Assembly: GCA_002778195.1 (NCBI GenBank)
Contig: PCDI01000002.1
Span: forward strand, 1,116,001-1,180,000
Direction: 5' to 3'
DNA from: Raffaelea ambrosiae
Taxonomy: Eukaryota; Ascomycota; Sordariomycetes; Ophiostomatales; Ophiostomataceae
Length of the DNA: 64,000 nt
Positions 36,301 to 49,300 of this stretch are shown here, piece after piece. Each line of letters starts with the position of its first letter. The first letter of the stretch is position 1. Under the pieces are notes generated by a model. That model saw only the letters and a program-made list of their open reading frames with translations, was not told where the DNA came from and did not search any database. A program made the translations under genes and the position numbers.

Positions 36301-38225
36301 TTATTTTTAAATATTAAAGCGTGGGGTTTTAACCAAAGGGATTATTACGGCTTAAAAAACGTATTTATGTTTTAAAAGAAGAAGTGATAAAAAGGGAGAT
36401 CCTTTAAATATATTACGATAACCTTTTAATAAAACACTTTAAGCGAACTCGTATAAAGGAGTTAATAAAAAGAAAATTCTTTTAAACACTAACGTTAGTA
36501 CTTAAAAGGTAGTTAACATAAAATCAAGGTTTTATTAAACTATATTAACTTACGTATATTTATATAATAAAAGAAGTTAAATAAAAGGTAGGTTGAATAA
36601 CATATATATTTTACTTTTTTAATTTTAAAATTAAATATCGAGTTAAAAAAATCAATTTCGTTAATAGCCCCTTTCGAAAACCGAACTATTAAAAAAACCC
36701 GAATAAAGAAGAGGAGTTAAAGCTGCTTCTTAACCTCGAATCGCGGTTGGTGTTTGCGAGATAAGTGTTAGTTTCGTATATTTATTTTAATTGCGTTAAG
36801 ATTAAAGCGGTTACGGCTTAAAAAGAGCTATCGTTTAATATAACCTATGTTAACTACGTAAGAATAATACTTTAAGCGAGTAAAAAACATAAAAACCTTT
36901 TCGTATAAATTTAATGAATTTAAGCTTATTATTTAAATACTTTTTAATAACAACCTCGAAACGGGTTATCGTTAAAGCTACGATATCGGTTTTATTTTTA
37001 CTTTAAACAATTAGTCTCTTCGAGGTTATACTAAGCTGTATTAAAAAAAGAGAATTCGTTAATATTAGATATAAACACGTTACTAATAGAATTATTTTAA
37101 GCTTTATAAATAAGTAACGAAAAAACCCAATAGTTAAAAGCTTAAATTAAAACGACTACGACTACCTTTAAACACTAAAGCGTAGGGTTAAAAGAACTAA
37201 CTAATACGGTTTAAAAATCGTATTTACGTTTTAAAAAAAAAGTAGTAAAAAGAGAGATCCTTTAAACATATTACAACAACCTTTTAATAAAACACTTTAA
37301 AAAAACTCGTATAAAAGAGTTAATAAAAAAAAATCTTTTAAAAGTATATAAATATATATATCCACGAGTACGTCGATAGTTACTTAACGTATACGCGAAG
37401 AGCGATACCGCGGTATAAACCGTACGACTAGCTATAAGTACTTTTTATTTTACGAAAATCGTAATAAAAAATCTTTATACATTTCGTAACGAGACTATTG
37501 AAAATTTATTATAAATTAAACTAAAAAAATAAACTAAACGTTAAAACATTATTTACGCGCGTTTATAAACGAGTTTTAAACGAATTAAACTAAGCTTTTA
37601 TTAATAATGAAATACGTATATAATAACGCGATTAACGTTATAATTAATAATACGCTATTTTATTTATTTATAAAATATTATTTAAAAATATATATATAAA
37701 TTAAAAACGACTTTATTAAAAAAAGTACTCGTAATTATAACAAAAGTAAAGAAGTTAAATGAAGTGCGAGTTTTTATAATAAAATATTAAAAAAATATAA
37801 AAAGCTTAAACGAAGTATTATAATCGTTATTATTAACTTTAAAAATACTACGTAAAAGATTTAATACAATTATTAATATAAAACCTTAAGTTAAAAATAC
37901 TTTATAAAATAAGTTTTTACTTCGTTAACTCGTTTATAGTTTTAATTAAAGTCGAATTATAAATATACCGTACAACACTCTTTAATTAATATAATCGACT
38001 TTATAACGTGTTTTTAATAACTTTATTAAAGCTTTAAAAAAACTATAAAACGTAATCGACTTTTTAAACTCTTTTATTAAAAAAAATTAAACGAATAAAA
38101 AGCAAAAAAAGTATAAAATACTCGAGTAAAAAACGAAAAGTGTTTTTTCTTCATTTAATAAACAAAGTGGTTTATAAAGTATAATTAATAAATATTAAAA
38201 AACGATATAAAGTACGCGTAAGAAC
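33380..38225 (+). mobile_element. Family 1 gypsy retrotransposon, copy D, internal region (5' end missing)
   Basis: A plus-strand copy. Gag starts broken at 33,380 (equivalent to about 3,965 in copy A), the knuckle remnant is at about 33,735, RT spans 34,580-35,100 with NITYIIYINNVLMF at 35,000-35,040 (YINN for YIDD), and RNase H/integrase follow to 37,950. Landmarks in RT are KLDIKNTYY, TRYEYYEYIALSFSF. Stops are very frequent. Its integrase region is expanded by an 854-base tandem duplication. Confidence 0.85.
35621..37340 (+). repeat. Tandem duplication, period 854 bp, in copy D
   Basis: Unit 1 starts AATTCTTTTAAACACTAACG at 35,621 and unit 2 with the same words at 36,475. The landmarks GAGAATTCGTTAATATTA and CCGAACTATTAAAAAAACC occur once in each unit at that spacing. 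Copies A, B and F have a single unit. The two units have since diverged by transitions. Confidence 0.85.
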
Positions 38226-40905
38226 TAGTTATAAAGTTTTAAGTTTAAAAAGTAAAGAAAAAAAAACGAAAAGTAGAATAAATTATTTTTAAAAGTAAAA
38301 CAGCTTATAAGCGGGATCACGATAATATACTAGTTATAAGTTAAGAAAACATAAAGATTTTAAACGTATTAAAGCGGTAAGAAAGCGACTTAAAAAACGC
38401 GCGATAATAATAAATAAAAGAAACTACTTTATAATAATTAAAGCTTAAAAGCGGTACGATAAAAGCGCGTAAACGAGAAAGATAGTTTAACGTTTAAACA
38501 CCGGGATTTAAAAGATTTATTTAAGCGTTAATAGCGTTAATAGTTTAACGCGCGGTTATAAAAGCGGTTTAAAGCTGTTTTAAGAGTTAAAAGCGCGCGG
38601 TTTACTAATAGTTATATTATTAATCTTTAATAATTAAAGATAAAACTTAACGTAAAACGTTAACGAGGCGTTGTTGTAAAAAGAGATAGCGTAAAAAGAG
38701 TACGTACCGATATATGTTTAACTTTAATATAAGCGATTATAACGATTTACGAAACACGAACGCGAACCACTTACGCCGTGTATTTAACCCACTTTTAAAT
38801 AAAGGTTAATAAAGTTAAAAAATAATTTAATAATAAAACGAGTAAAAAGCTTACGAAGTTATATACGATAAATTCTTAAAAATAAGTTAAAGCGTGATAA
38901 CTATTAAATAAAAGGGAAAAGAATATAAACTACGAAGTACGTAACTACGTTTATTAACGCGCGTAAAAAAGCTTTAAGTTTAACGTTATTAAATAAATGA
39001 GTTTAAAAGGGTTTAAAAAGCGTATTAAAAGCGTATAAAAACCGAATCGTACGATTTATATTATTACGAATTAACTTAAGAATTTATATAAAAGAGTTAA
39101 TAACGATTTAACGGCGGAGTGAAGGAAGCTCGATTATATATACTTATATAAGTTTTATACATTTTCGTATATTTAATATACGCTTTAACCTTACGTTTAT
39201 ACTTTAAATTTAACTTTAAACGAAGTAACTAAGCGATAAACGCACGTTATACGCATTTATAATAAACGAAATAATAAACTTTAAAGTCGTTTAAACTAAG
39301 GTTTATAAGCCGAGCGCTATTAATAAACGTAAACGTAAAAATAAAAAGCGTAATAAAAGCGACGACGACTTAACTTAAAGCGTCGTCGTTTTCGTTAATA
39401 ATAAACGAAACGTAAGCGAGATTTTAAAGGTTTTTATTTTTATTATCGTCGTCGTTATTATTATTATTATTATTTTCGTCGTTATCGTCGTTATTTTTAA
39501 CTTTAATAACTAAACGAAAAAAGCTTATAAACGAAATTAAAATAAAGTTAAAAAGCGAATATAATATTATACGCGAGTTATTAACGTTATAACCACGGAT
39601 TAAAGAAATATCGCGATTACGAAATAAAGTGTTTTTAATACGAAAAGCACCGCGTGCGAAACTTATTAAAAGAGTAAGCGTGAAAAAAAGATTATGCGAA
39701 ACGTTTAAAAAAACGATTATACGAAACGTTTAAAAACGATAAATAAGCGTGTTAAAGTTAACTATTTCACGGTTTAATCGCGTAACGACGTCGGTTTATT
39801 AAAAACTAATACGTTAGTTACGCTTATTAACGCTATTCGTACGAGATGCGGCTTCGTAAAAAGAGTTTTTATATAAAGAAAAATTATTTATAAAAGAGTT
39901 AAAAAGAGTATAAACACTATTTAATTAAAACGAGCGCGGTTTAAAAAGTTAAAAAACTAATCGTTAAGCGTTTATTACGAAGCTTTAAAGCGACGAACGA
40001 GAGTTAACGAAAAACCGTCGTTATATTAAACCCCTATTATTTTTTAAATTTAAAACCGTTAACGAAGAGTTAACGATTTAATAACGAGGTATTTATTTAA
40101 AGAAAAAGGTTAAGTAAAGCGAAACGTTAATAATTTAAAATTAATAAACGAATTAAAAACTAAAAAACTAAAAAACGTAAAACGTTATACGCGATTTAAA
40201 AAGAAAACTAAAAAACGCGAAACGTTAGCGGCTCGAAGTTAAAATATAACTTTAAAAAAAAGAAAAAAAGTTATTAAATTAAAGTTTAATTAAAAACTAT
40301 ACTTAAAACGACGTAAAAGCGAGAAATAAGAATTATATTAAAACGGTGATTTAATATAACGACGCTAAAACTTTAACAAAGCGTAATAAAGTTAAAAAGG
40401 AGAGAAAAGAGAGAAAGAAAGGTATAAAAAAAGCGACGAAAAAACTTTATTTATATTTTCCTTTCGTTTATTTAATAACGCTTAACCTTTTATTTACTTT
40501 ATAAACGAAAGGAGCGATCGAAGGCTTACGAAGAAGGTGCGTAATATGTTACACGCCGTAACACTCGCTCCAACACTACGAAGGAGGGCCAGCGTTAAGC
40601 GCGTATACGGTTAAACGCTCGAGCGCTTTAAAAGCTTACTATTAACGAGTGTAATCGTACGTTTAAAGACGAGCTTTACGAAAGGGGGGATAATTATAAG
40701 GACATCGCGAGCTTGTTTAAATGCGTGCTTTGCGAGTAACTTAAACACGTGTAAACGATTAGCTTAAACATGTGTTACCTTTTAGCGGGGCACGTGACGG
40801 CGTAGTTAGCGTAAGCACGAAGCGAGGTGCGTTACGAAGCGTACGTACGGGCTTTTAAGTGTGGCGCGAAGTAAGACTTCGTACGTGGTTTGAAAGCGCC
40901 GCGTA
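38226..40905 (+). repeat. Family 1 long LTR (2,680 bp), 3' LTR of copy D
   Basis: It starts TAGTTATAAAG (ancestral TGG...) after a purine-rich run and ends GCGCCGCGTA (ancestral ...CA). What follows, AGTTAAGTACACCC, is not the family 1 internal sequence found after other LTRs, so 40,905 is a true element end. Remains of the antisense ORF are on the minus strand around 39,110-39,620, with Cys codons changed to Tyr. Confidence 0.75.
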
Positions 40906-42051
40906 AGTTAAGTACACCCTTTTCTAGTTACCCTCCCTTCTTAGTTATTTTTTATAAAGATTTATATAATGCTTTCACACTTTTATATTTAACTATTTAG
41001 CATTACCTTGCCCGTTAAGTAGTTAAATACATGTATAAAATCGTTTAGCGCGTTTGTCGCTACTACTTTAAATGTGTTTCGGGGTTGTAATTAACTCTTC
41101 AATCGCTGTTTCGTCGCTAAAAGGCCCTCGATATTAACGAACTTATCGTTAGTACTTAACTATACTATACTCTGCTTAGAAGCATATTTAGTAAATAGTT
41201 TAGTTTTTAATAAATTAATCTAACGTCGTAAAAGTGCGATTTCACTATTTTTTTAATTAATAGCGTTTCCTACCTTCGTAAATAGCCTTTTCAAAGTTAA
41301 GTTTATAACCTTTTACTTTTCCACCGCTGCGACCTCACGCCGTACTTCTTTACTTAAGTAAGGAGATTAAAAGAAGTGCTTTTTTAACCGTATCCATCTT
41401 AATATTAAATTTAATGGTATTTATATAGTAGTAAAGGCTATCGAGAGATCTTTAATAACGAGTGAATTTTATATAATACGTTATAAAAAGATAAGCTAAA
41501 AGCCCGTCGTTTTCTAACCGCTTTTAATATTTAACTTTAAAAAAGCGTCTTTTTTAGCCTTTAAATAACACCGTAAAAAGTTATACTTACTTTTAGTATT
41601 AGTATCGTCGTAATTTACTAGCTAATTGAGGTAGTGGCGGTAACGAGTTTTTAAAGGAAAAAACACGCTTACGTTAAGAGGCTAAGTAACGTAGGAGGAG
41701 TGTGAAGGGAGTATAAGAAGCCAGACCTTTTTTGTATATATAAAAGTATGAATTCGTTTATAATATAGTTGTTATACTCGTTTAAAACGAGTAAACGTTA
41801 TTAATCTACCGTTGTTAGTACTATTTACGATAAAAATACTCCCTTTAATCATCGTAAAGCTAGTTCGTTATTCGTTCAACCGCTCAACGTTATAATAAAC
41901 TTCTAAGTATTAAAATCGTAGTTAACTTAATCTAAAAAATACTATTATTATACTAAATTACTAATAAAAATAACGTAAAAAAAGATAACTTTACCAATAG
42001 TAAAAATACACTCAAATATCGTCATTTAAACTCGCGAGTCGACACTTAAAC
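40906..42051. other. 1.1 kb spacer between two family 1 LTRs, unrecognised
   Basis: It is not related to family 1, 2 or 3 as far as I can see. It has more CpA/TpG than its surroundings, so it is less RIP-mutated or not repeated. No long reading frame survives. On the minus strand an ATG near 41,400 opens a broken frame with MDTVKKALLL and GGKVKGYKLNFEKA, which I could not assign. It may be old single-copy target DNA or a dead DNA transposon. Confidence 0.4.
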
Positions 42052-44655
42052 TAGTTATAAAGTTTTAAACTTAAAAAGTAGTAAAAAAAAGTAAAAAACA
42101 AAATAAATTATTTTTAAAAGTAAAGCGGCTTATAAACGGAACTACGACGGTATATTAATTATAAGTTAAAAAAACATAAAGACTTTAAACGTATTAAAGC
42201 GGTACGAAAGCGGTTTAAAAAGCGTGTAATAATAATAAATAAAAGAAATTATTTTATAATAATTAAAGCTGAAAAGCGGTATAATAAAAGCACGCGAGTA
42301 TAAAAGATAATTTAACGTTTAAATATTAAAGTTTAAAAGATTTATTTAAGCGTTAATAACGTTAATAACTTAACGCGCGGTTATAAAAACGGTTTAAAGC
42401 CGCTTTAAAAGTTAAAAGCGCGCGGCTTATTAATAATTATATTATTAATTTTTAACGGTTAAAAATAAAACTTAACGTAAAGCGTTAACGAAGCGTCGGT
42501 ATAAAAAGAAATAACGTAAAAAGAGTACGTATTAATATATATTTAACGTTAATATGAACGATTATAACGACTTATATAATACGAGCGCGAGCTTCTTACG
42601 CGGCGTATTTAACCCACTTTTAAATAAAGGTTAATAAAGCTTAAAGACGATTTAACGGCGGGGCGAGTGAAGAGTTTACGAAGTTATATATAATAAATTC
42701 TTAAAATAGCTCGAAGCGCGATAAGTGTTAAGTGAAAAGAAAAAAAACGCGAGTTACGAAGTACGTAACTACGTTAGTTAACGCGCGTAAAAGAGCTTTA
42801 AGCTTAACGTCGTTAAGTAATTAAGCTTAAAAGGGCACTAAGAGCGTATTAAAAGCGCGTAAAAACCGAATCGTACGGTTTATATTATTACGAATTAACT
42901 TAAAAACTTATATAAAAGAGTTAATAGCGAGCCGACGGCGAAGTAAAAGGAGTTTAATTATATATACTTATATAAGTTTTATATATCTTCGTATATTTAA
43001 TATACGCTTCGACTTTACGCTCGTATTTTAAATCCAACTTTAAAAGAAGCGATTAAACAGCGAATACGCGCCGTACGTACTTATAATAAATAAGATGATA
43101 AACTTCGAAGTCGTTTAAACCGAGGTTTATAAGCCGAACGCCGTTAATAAGCGTAAACGTAAGAGCGAGGAGCGTAGTAAGAGCGACGACGGTTTAACTT
43201 ATAGCGTCGTCGTCTTCGTTAATAATAAATAAAACGTAAACGGGATTTTAAAGGTTTTTATTTTTATTATTATCGTTATTATTATTATTATTATTATTAT
43301 TATCGTTATTTTCGTCGTTATCGTCGTTGTTTTTAACTTTAATAATTAAACGAAGAAAGCTTATAAACGAGATTAAAATAAGGTTAAAAAGCGAGTATAA
43401 TATTATACGCGAGTTATTAACGTTACGATTACGAGTTAAAAAAGCATCGTAGCTTCGAAATAAAGTGTTTTTAGTATAAGAAGCCCCGCGAACGAGACTT
43501 ATTAAAAAAGTAAGCGTGAAAAAACGACCGCGTAAAACGCTTAAAAAACGACGAGTAAACGTATTAAAGCTTATTATTTCGCGATTCAACCGCGTAATAA
43601 CGTTAGCTTATTAAGAGTTAATACGTTAACTACGCTTATTAACACTGCTCGTATAAAACGCGGTTTTATAAAAAGAGTTTTTATAAAAAAGGAAATTATT
43701 TATAAAAGAGTTAAAAAGTATAAACACTATTTAATCGAAACGAGCGCGGTTCGAAGAGTCAAAAGACTAATCGTTAAACGTTTATTACGAAGCGTTAAAG
43801 CGACGAACGAGAGTTAATAAAGAACTATTATTATATTAAAAACTTATTATATTTTAAATTTAAAACCGTTAGCGAAGAGTTAACGATTCGATAACGAAGC
43901 ACTTATTTAAAAGAAAAAAAGCTAAGCGAAGTGAAACGTTAAAAGCTTAAAACTAGTGCGCGATTTAAAGAGAGAATTAAAAAACGCGAAACGAAAACGA
44001 TTTAAAACTAACGCGTAATTTAAAAAAAAAGAAAAAAAGTTATAAAACTAAAGTTCGACGATAAAGCGAGTTAAAAACGTAAAGATAAAGATTATATTAA
44101 ACGATGATTTAACGTAACGACGTTAAAACTTTATTAAAGCGTAATAAAGTAAAAAAAAAGAAAAAAAAAGCGTAAAAAGAGCGACGAGAAAACTCTATTT
44201 ATATTTTCCTTTCGTTTATTTAATAACGCTCAACCTTTTATTTATTTTATAAACGAAAAAACCGATTAAGGGCTCGCGAGAAAGATGCGTAATGTATCGT
44301 ACGCCGTAACACCCGCTTTAACACTACGAAAGAAAGCTAGCGTTAAACGCGTATACGGTTAAACGCCCCGAGCACTTTAAGAGCTTATTGTTAACGAGCG
44401 TAACCGTACGCTTAAAGACGAGCTTTATAAAAAGGGGGATAATTATAAAAGCATTGCGAGCTTGTTTGAATACGTGTTTTACGAGTACTTTAAACACGTA
44501 CGAGCGATTTATTTAAACACGTGTTACTTTTTAACAAAGCACGTAACTGCGTAATTAACGTAAGCTCGAAGCGAAGTACGTTACGAAGCGTATGTACGAG
44601 CTTTTAAGTATGGCGCGGAGCTAAAGCTTCGTACGCGGCTTAAAAGCGTCGCGTA
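42052..44655 (+). repeat. Family 1 long LTR (2,604 bp), 5' LTR with only a stub of internal sequence
   Basis: Starts TAGTTATAAAG at 42,052, ends GCGTCGCGTA at 44,655, and is followed by 35 bases of true internal sequence (TAAAGCTTTTGAAAGCC and a small hairpin). The sequence then switches to minus-strand family 1 at about 44,690. It carries the antisense ORF on the minus strand. Confidence 0.7.
43248..43589 (-). pseudogene. Antisense ORF remnant in the family 1 LTR (second copy)
   Basis: The longest surviving piece, 113 codons: MNREIISFNTFTRRFLSVL, then a part matching 17,719-17,940 (VNNSRIILYSLF, LILISFISFLRLIIKVKN), then an Asn/Asp tract and stop. The same frame and similar residues in two LTRs that face opposite ways show this is the ancestral coding frame rather than chance. 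The Cys cluster part lies further downstream (below 43,100) and is lost to stops. No promoter or start can be assigned. Confidence 0.5.
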
Positions 44656-44689
44656 TAAAGCTTTTGAAAGCCTTCGATATAACGAAGGC

Positions 44690-47600
44690 TTTTTACTCGT
44701 TTAAAGTGTTATTTTTACATAGTTAATATAAGCCGCTTTAAACGATAACTCTTTTTAAGCTATAACCGCTTTAATCTTAACGCGATTAAAATAAATATAT
44801 AAAACTAACATTTATTTCGCGAATATTAACCGCGATTCGAGGTTAAAAAACAGCTTTAACTCCTTTTCTTCATTCGGGTTTTCTTAATAGTTTAGTTTTC
44901 GTAAAGGGTTATTAATAAAATTAGTTTTTTTAACTTAATGTTTAATTTTAAAATTAAAAAGAGTAAAATATATATATCACTTAACCTACTTTTTATTTAA
45001 CTTCTTTTATTATATAAATATACGTAAGTTAATATAGTTTAATAAAACCTTAATTTTATATTAATTATTTTTAAGTATTAACGTTAATATTTAAAAAAAT
45101 TTATAATCGTTATTATCTTTTAATTAAAAGTGTTATATCGTAACTTTAACCCGTTTTATTTCTAAAACCAAAATATAATAAAGTATTAACGACTTTCGTC
45201 GTTTAATTAAAATAAAATCCCCGTTTTTACGAATTTTAACGCATTAGTTTTAAGTTATAAACGGCGCGTTAAGTTGAAATACTTTAATAAAAAAGCGCGA
45301 GTAAATTCTTTTCGTAGTTAGTAAAATACTTATATCGCTTTTTTATTAAAACGCACTCGTTTAAGCTTTTTTTCGTTTTTCATTCTTTTTAAGAGTTTAT
45401 TTAACGAGGTTATGATTTTAAAGTACTTTTAAATAAAACGTTAATAAAAGTTATAAAACCTTAAAAACACTCAAATCTTTTAATACGTTTTAAATAACTT
45501 TTAAATAGCGATAACTTTTACTCGAGCTGGGTTTATTTACACCCCGGTGTTAAAGAAGATAAATCTTAAAAACTTAACTTAGTTTTAATAAAATTCACAC
45601 TTAGTTAAGTTTATAAATAATTATGTTTTTTTATAGCTTTTTAAGTATATTTTATATATATTTAATATATTCGTCTTAGCTTTTAAAAAACATTAATATG
45701 TTATTTATATACGTAATATACGTTACGTTAATTAATCCGCGGGAAGCTATATAAACGTAATATTAAAACGTAATTAATATATTTATAAAGTTAAATAATA
45801 AAACTATATACTCGTAATATTCGTACTACGCACGAAACGCCGTTTTTCACTCGTCTCTTTTTTTAATTCAGATTCAATAATAAGCGTTTTTAATATCGAG
45901 CTTAATAAAGTATTTAACGCTTAAAATCTAATTTAAAATCTCCGAGATTAACGAAAAAACGTAACGGTTTTTAATCGTAACTTTATTAAAGCTTTAATAA
46001 TTAACGTAAAGTCGTAAAAAGCCGTCTTTTTTAAGTATAAAAAGAATAAATACTTTAATTAAGCTTTTATTTAATCGAATTCGCTCATTTTATAGTTTTT
46101 TTTTAAAATACTTTTATAACTCTTTTAACTCTCGTTTAAATAAAAGGTAAATCGTTTTATAAAAGGGTTACGCTTCGTTAACTAAGTTAATTACGTAATT
46201 AGTTTTTCAAACGAGCGATAATATAACCGCGCTCGTCTCGTTAAATACGAAAGCGAAATTAATAAACTTTATTAATAAGTTATCGTAAAGCTAACGTTTC
46301 GAGGTTATTTCGTTTTTAAAAAGATATTATTTAAACTTAATTTATTTAAAACGATTAAAAAGTATAAAAACTATATATACGATTATATCGTTTTTAGTTT
46401 TTTTAATAAACTTATAAAGTATCTTAATCGTAAGCTTACTTAAACGATAACTAAAACACTATTAACTACTTTTAATTATATTAATAATTAAATCTTTTAA
46501 AGTCGTAACTTTTAAAAAGATAAAGCTTTTACTCACCGCTTTTATTCGTAAAATATTTACGTAAAGGCGTATAAACTCTTTAATGTAACCTTAATAATTA
46601 ATAAGCTTTAACGACACCTTTTATAACGTCGTTAACGTAATAGTTAAGCCGTTCGTTATTTTTAAACGTAAAGCTCGGCTTTTTTTCTTTTTAAGCTTAA
46701 CCCGTGTAACGAACTTTAATAAAACGATATTAACTTTCGCTTTCGTATTAAAGTTAATAATAGTTTAGTGTTTTTAATTGGTTTTTACTATAATTAAGTT
46801 ATATAATTATATGTTAATCTTTACTTTAATAAACGCTTCTTTCTTTAATCGAATAAAAGCGTTTACGCTTTTTTTATTTTCTTTTTTAACTTAACGTTAA
46901 GTTTTAATACACTTTTAACCTTTTAACTTTTTATAAAGTTAACTTTTAACTTCGTATACTTCGATATAATATACTCTTTTTTTTATAATTATAATACGTA
47001 ATACTTAGTTTTTTATTCGTTTTCTTTTTAAACTTTTCTTTTTTTTTCTCCTTTAAACCGCTTTTAAAACGCGGGTTATTCACGCTTTTAAAAGTGTTTT
47101 ATTATTTTTTTTAAAGTTACTTTACAACTTTTTATCTTTTAACTTTTTTTTTTACGTATTACTTTTAATAGTTTTTTATATAAGTAATAAAAATATTAAA
47201 AATATTAAAATCGATAAATTAATAGTTAAAACTAGTTATTAACGATTATTATAAGTTTTTTTATAATTTAAAATAAAAGGTTTTTTTTAATAATATTTAA
47301 ATAAGCTTTTATTTTTAACTTAAAAAATTATAAAAAAATTAATTAAACCTTAATTCTCGTTTTAAATCGCTTTTTAATATTATTAATAAATAATTAATAA
47401 CGAGTTTTCACTTTTAAAAAAACGTTATTATTTATTTTTTAAAATAAGTTTATAACTTTTTTATTCGTTGAATTTCTTTTTTAAGCTTAAATTAATTAAA
47501 TATTATTTTTATTAATTTTAAAAAATAATATTAAATTAAAATAAAACTATTAATACGCGTTTTTTTAAGTTATAAAAACGTTATAAAACGACTTTAAAAA

Positions 47601-48603
47601 CGTTTTTTATTACTTTAACTTACGTATTTTATTATATAAAAATAAACTTATTTATAAATTTATTAAAAAACGAAATCTTTATATTAACTTTATTTTTATA
47701 ATTATTTTTATCGTAATTTTTACTTTTATTAACTTTTAAACTAAACGTTAATAAATAAATTATATTATAAAAAGTTAATTTATAATAGTTTTTAATACTC
47801 GCTTTTATTTCGTTATATACGCTTATTAATTTTAAAACATTTTCTATTATTAATATTTAAATCGTTTAAAATTATAAAGTTTATTACTTCGTTTATAAAA
47901 GCTTAACTTCGATATTATAAATTTATTTAACGAGTATTAACCGCTTTTTCGCTTATTTAAACTCGTAACGAGCTTAGGTTATAACGAGTTCGTCGTTTTT
48001 AATAACTCTTTAAACCAACATAATCGCGAATAACGTTTCGTTATTAAGTTAATTACTCGCTTTAACTATTCCTCTTTTAATATTAAAAAGTATAATCGTT
48101 ATTAATAAAAGGTTTTTATTAACGGCCGTTATTATCGTCTACTCTCGTTCTTACTATTTCGTGTTTAATATATTATCTTCTTTAATCCTTTAAATAACCT
48201 TAAGTAAAAGATTTAAAAATGTTAAAGTAGTACTTGTAGTTAGGTAGAGGATTATAAAAAGTAGAGGTATTTTATTAACGAAGGTAGGATCTCGTAGATT
48301 ACACAACTAAATCTTATCTTTTTTTTATTTAAAAAAAGGGTAAAAAGCTCTCGCTATATCGAAGGCTTTTAAAAGTTTTATACGCGGCGCTTTTAAACCG
48401 CGTACGAAGCCCTAACTCCGCGCCACACCTAAAGGCCCGAGCGTGCGCCTCGTAACGCACCTCGCTTCGTGATTACGCTAACTACACAGTCACGTGCTCT
48501 GTTAGGGGGTGGCACGTGTTTGAGCAGGTCGTTCGCACGTGCTTAGTTAGCTCGTAAAACACGCATCCGAGCAGGCTCGCGATATCCTTATAAAAGAGTT
48601 AGT
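44690..48603 (-). mobile_element. Family 1 gypsy retrotransposon, copy F, truncated at both ends
   Basis: A minus-strand copy aligning with copy A from about 1,310 to 5,180: integrase part, RT (active-site segment at 45,690-45,726), gag to about 48,100, and the first about 220 bases of the 5' LTR from 48,381 (TACGCGGCGC). Both ends are abrupt. The left end abuts a plus-strand LTR, giving a head-to-head arrangement. Confidence 0.8.
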
Positions 48604-49300
48604 ATAATAAACGAAAGTCGACGAGGATTCGTCGTTATATTAAAAACCTGTTATTTCGTACTTAAAATCGTTAACGAAGAAATTAAAACTTAATAACGAA
48701 GCGTTTATTTAAAAAAAAAAAAGTTAAAAAACGCGAAACGTTAGTAGTTTAAAACCAATACGCGATTAAAAAAAAACTATAAAAAAAAATATTTTATTAA
48801 TTATAAAAACTATAAAAAATTATAAGAGATAAAAGTATTTTATTAATTATAAAATTATAAAAAAATTATAAAAATATAGGTATTTTATTAATAAAATTTA
48901 AATTATATAACTGATTTTTTTTAGAAAATTTAAAAAAACTTTACTATATTAAAACCTTTTAAAAAGGTTATATATAACGCTTTTAATCCGCGTATAATAC
49001 TCTATCTTAACGTTATATTTTAAGTAGTTTATATATATGTTTTATAACGTATCACGCTTTAAGCGCCGCGCGGTTAAATAAAACAACTATTACTTTTCGT
49101 AATTTCGAGATGTTACGGCTGGTTCGTTCGTAGCTTAGTTGGTAGTAGCTCTAAAATGTGGCTATCGTCGGCACCGCGAACTCGCGCACTATTTAGCGGC
49201 AGGCTGGCTGCTTTTATCAATATGTAAGGGGAGAAGGTAGAGGCAAAGGCAGGGACGAAAGCGTGTGCTCAAGTTGGCTCGCGATATCCTTATAATTAAG
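48604..49300. other. Degraded repeat debris at the edge of the AT-rich block
   Basis: 48,604-48,780 matches the inside of the family 1 LTR (for example CGTTAACGAAG... as near 40,065) in plus orientation. 48,780-49,080 is simple A/T-rich sequence with repeated ATTTTATTAATTATAAAA words. 49,266-49,293 again matches the LTR (GGCTCGCGATATCCTTATAA, also at 48,575). From about 49,110 CpA and TpG become normal, so the RIP block ends here. No gene is seen. Confidence 0.6.

Noticed and set aside
49119..49190. tRNA-like sequence GGTTCGTTCGTAGCTTAGTTGG with an A-box match and a possible 7-bp acceptor pairing with CGCGAACT
   Set aside because: No anticodon stem and no B-box (GGTTCGANTCC) could be found, so it is not called as a tRNA. 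It may be a decayed tRNA-derived piece or chance.
1..49300. Possible giant mobile element (Starship type) or CRISPR-like array in the AT-rich block
   Set aside because: No tyrosine recombinase (captain) frame and no regularly spaced repeats were found. All repeats resolve into LTR elements and two DNA transposons.
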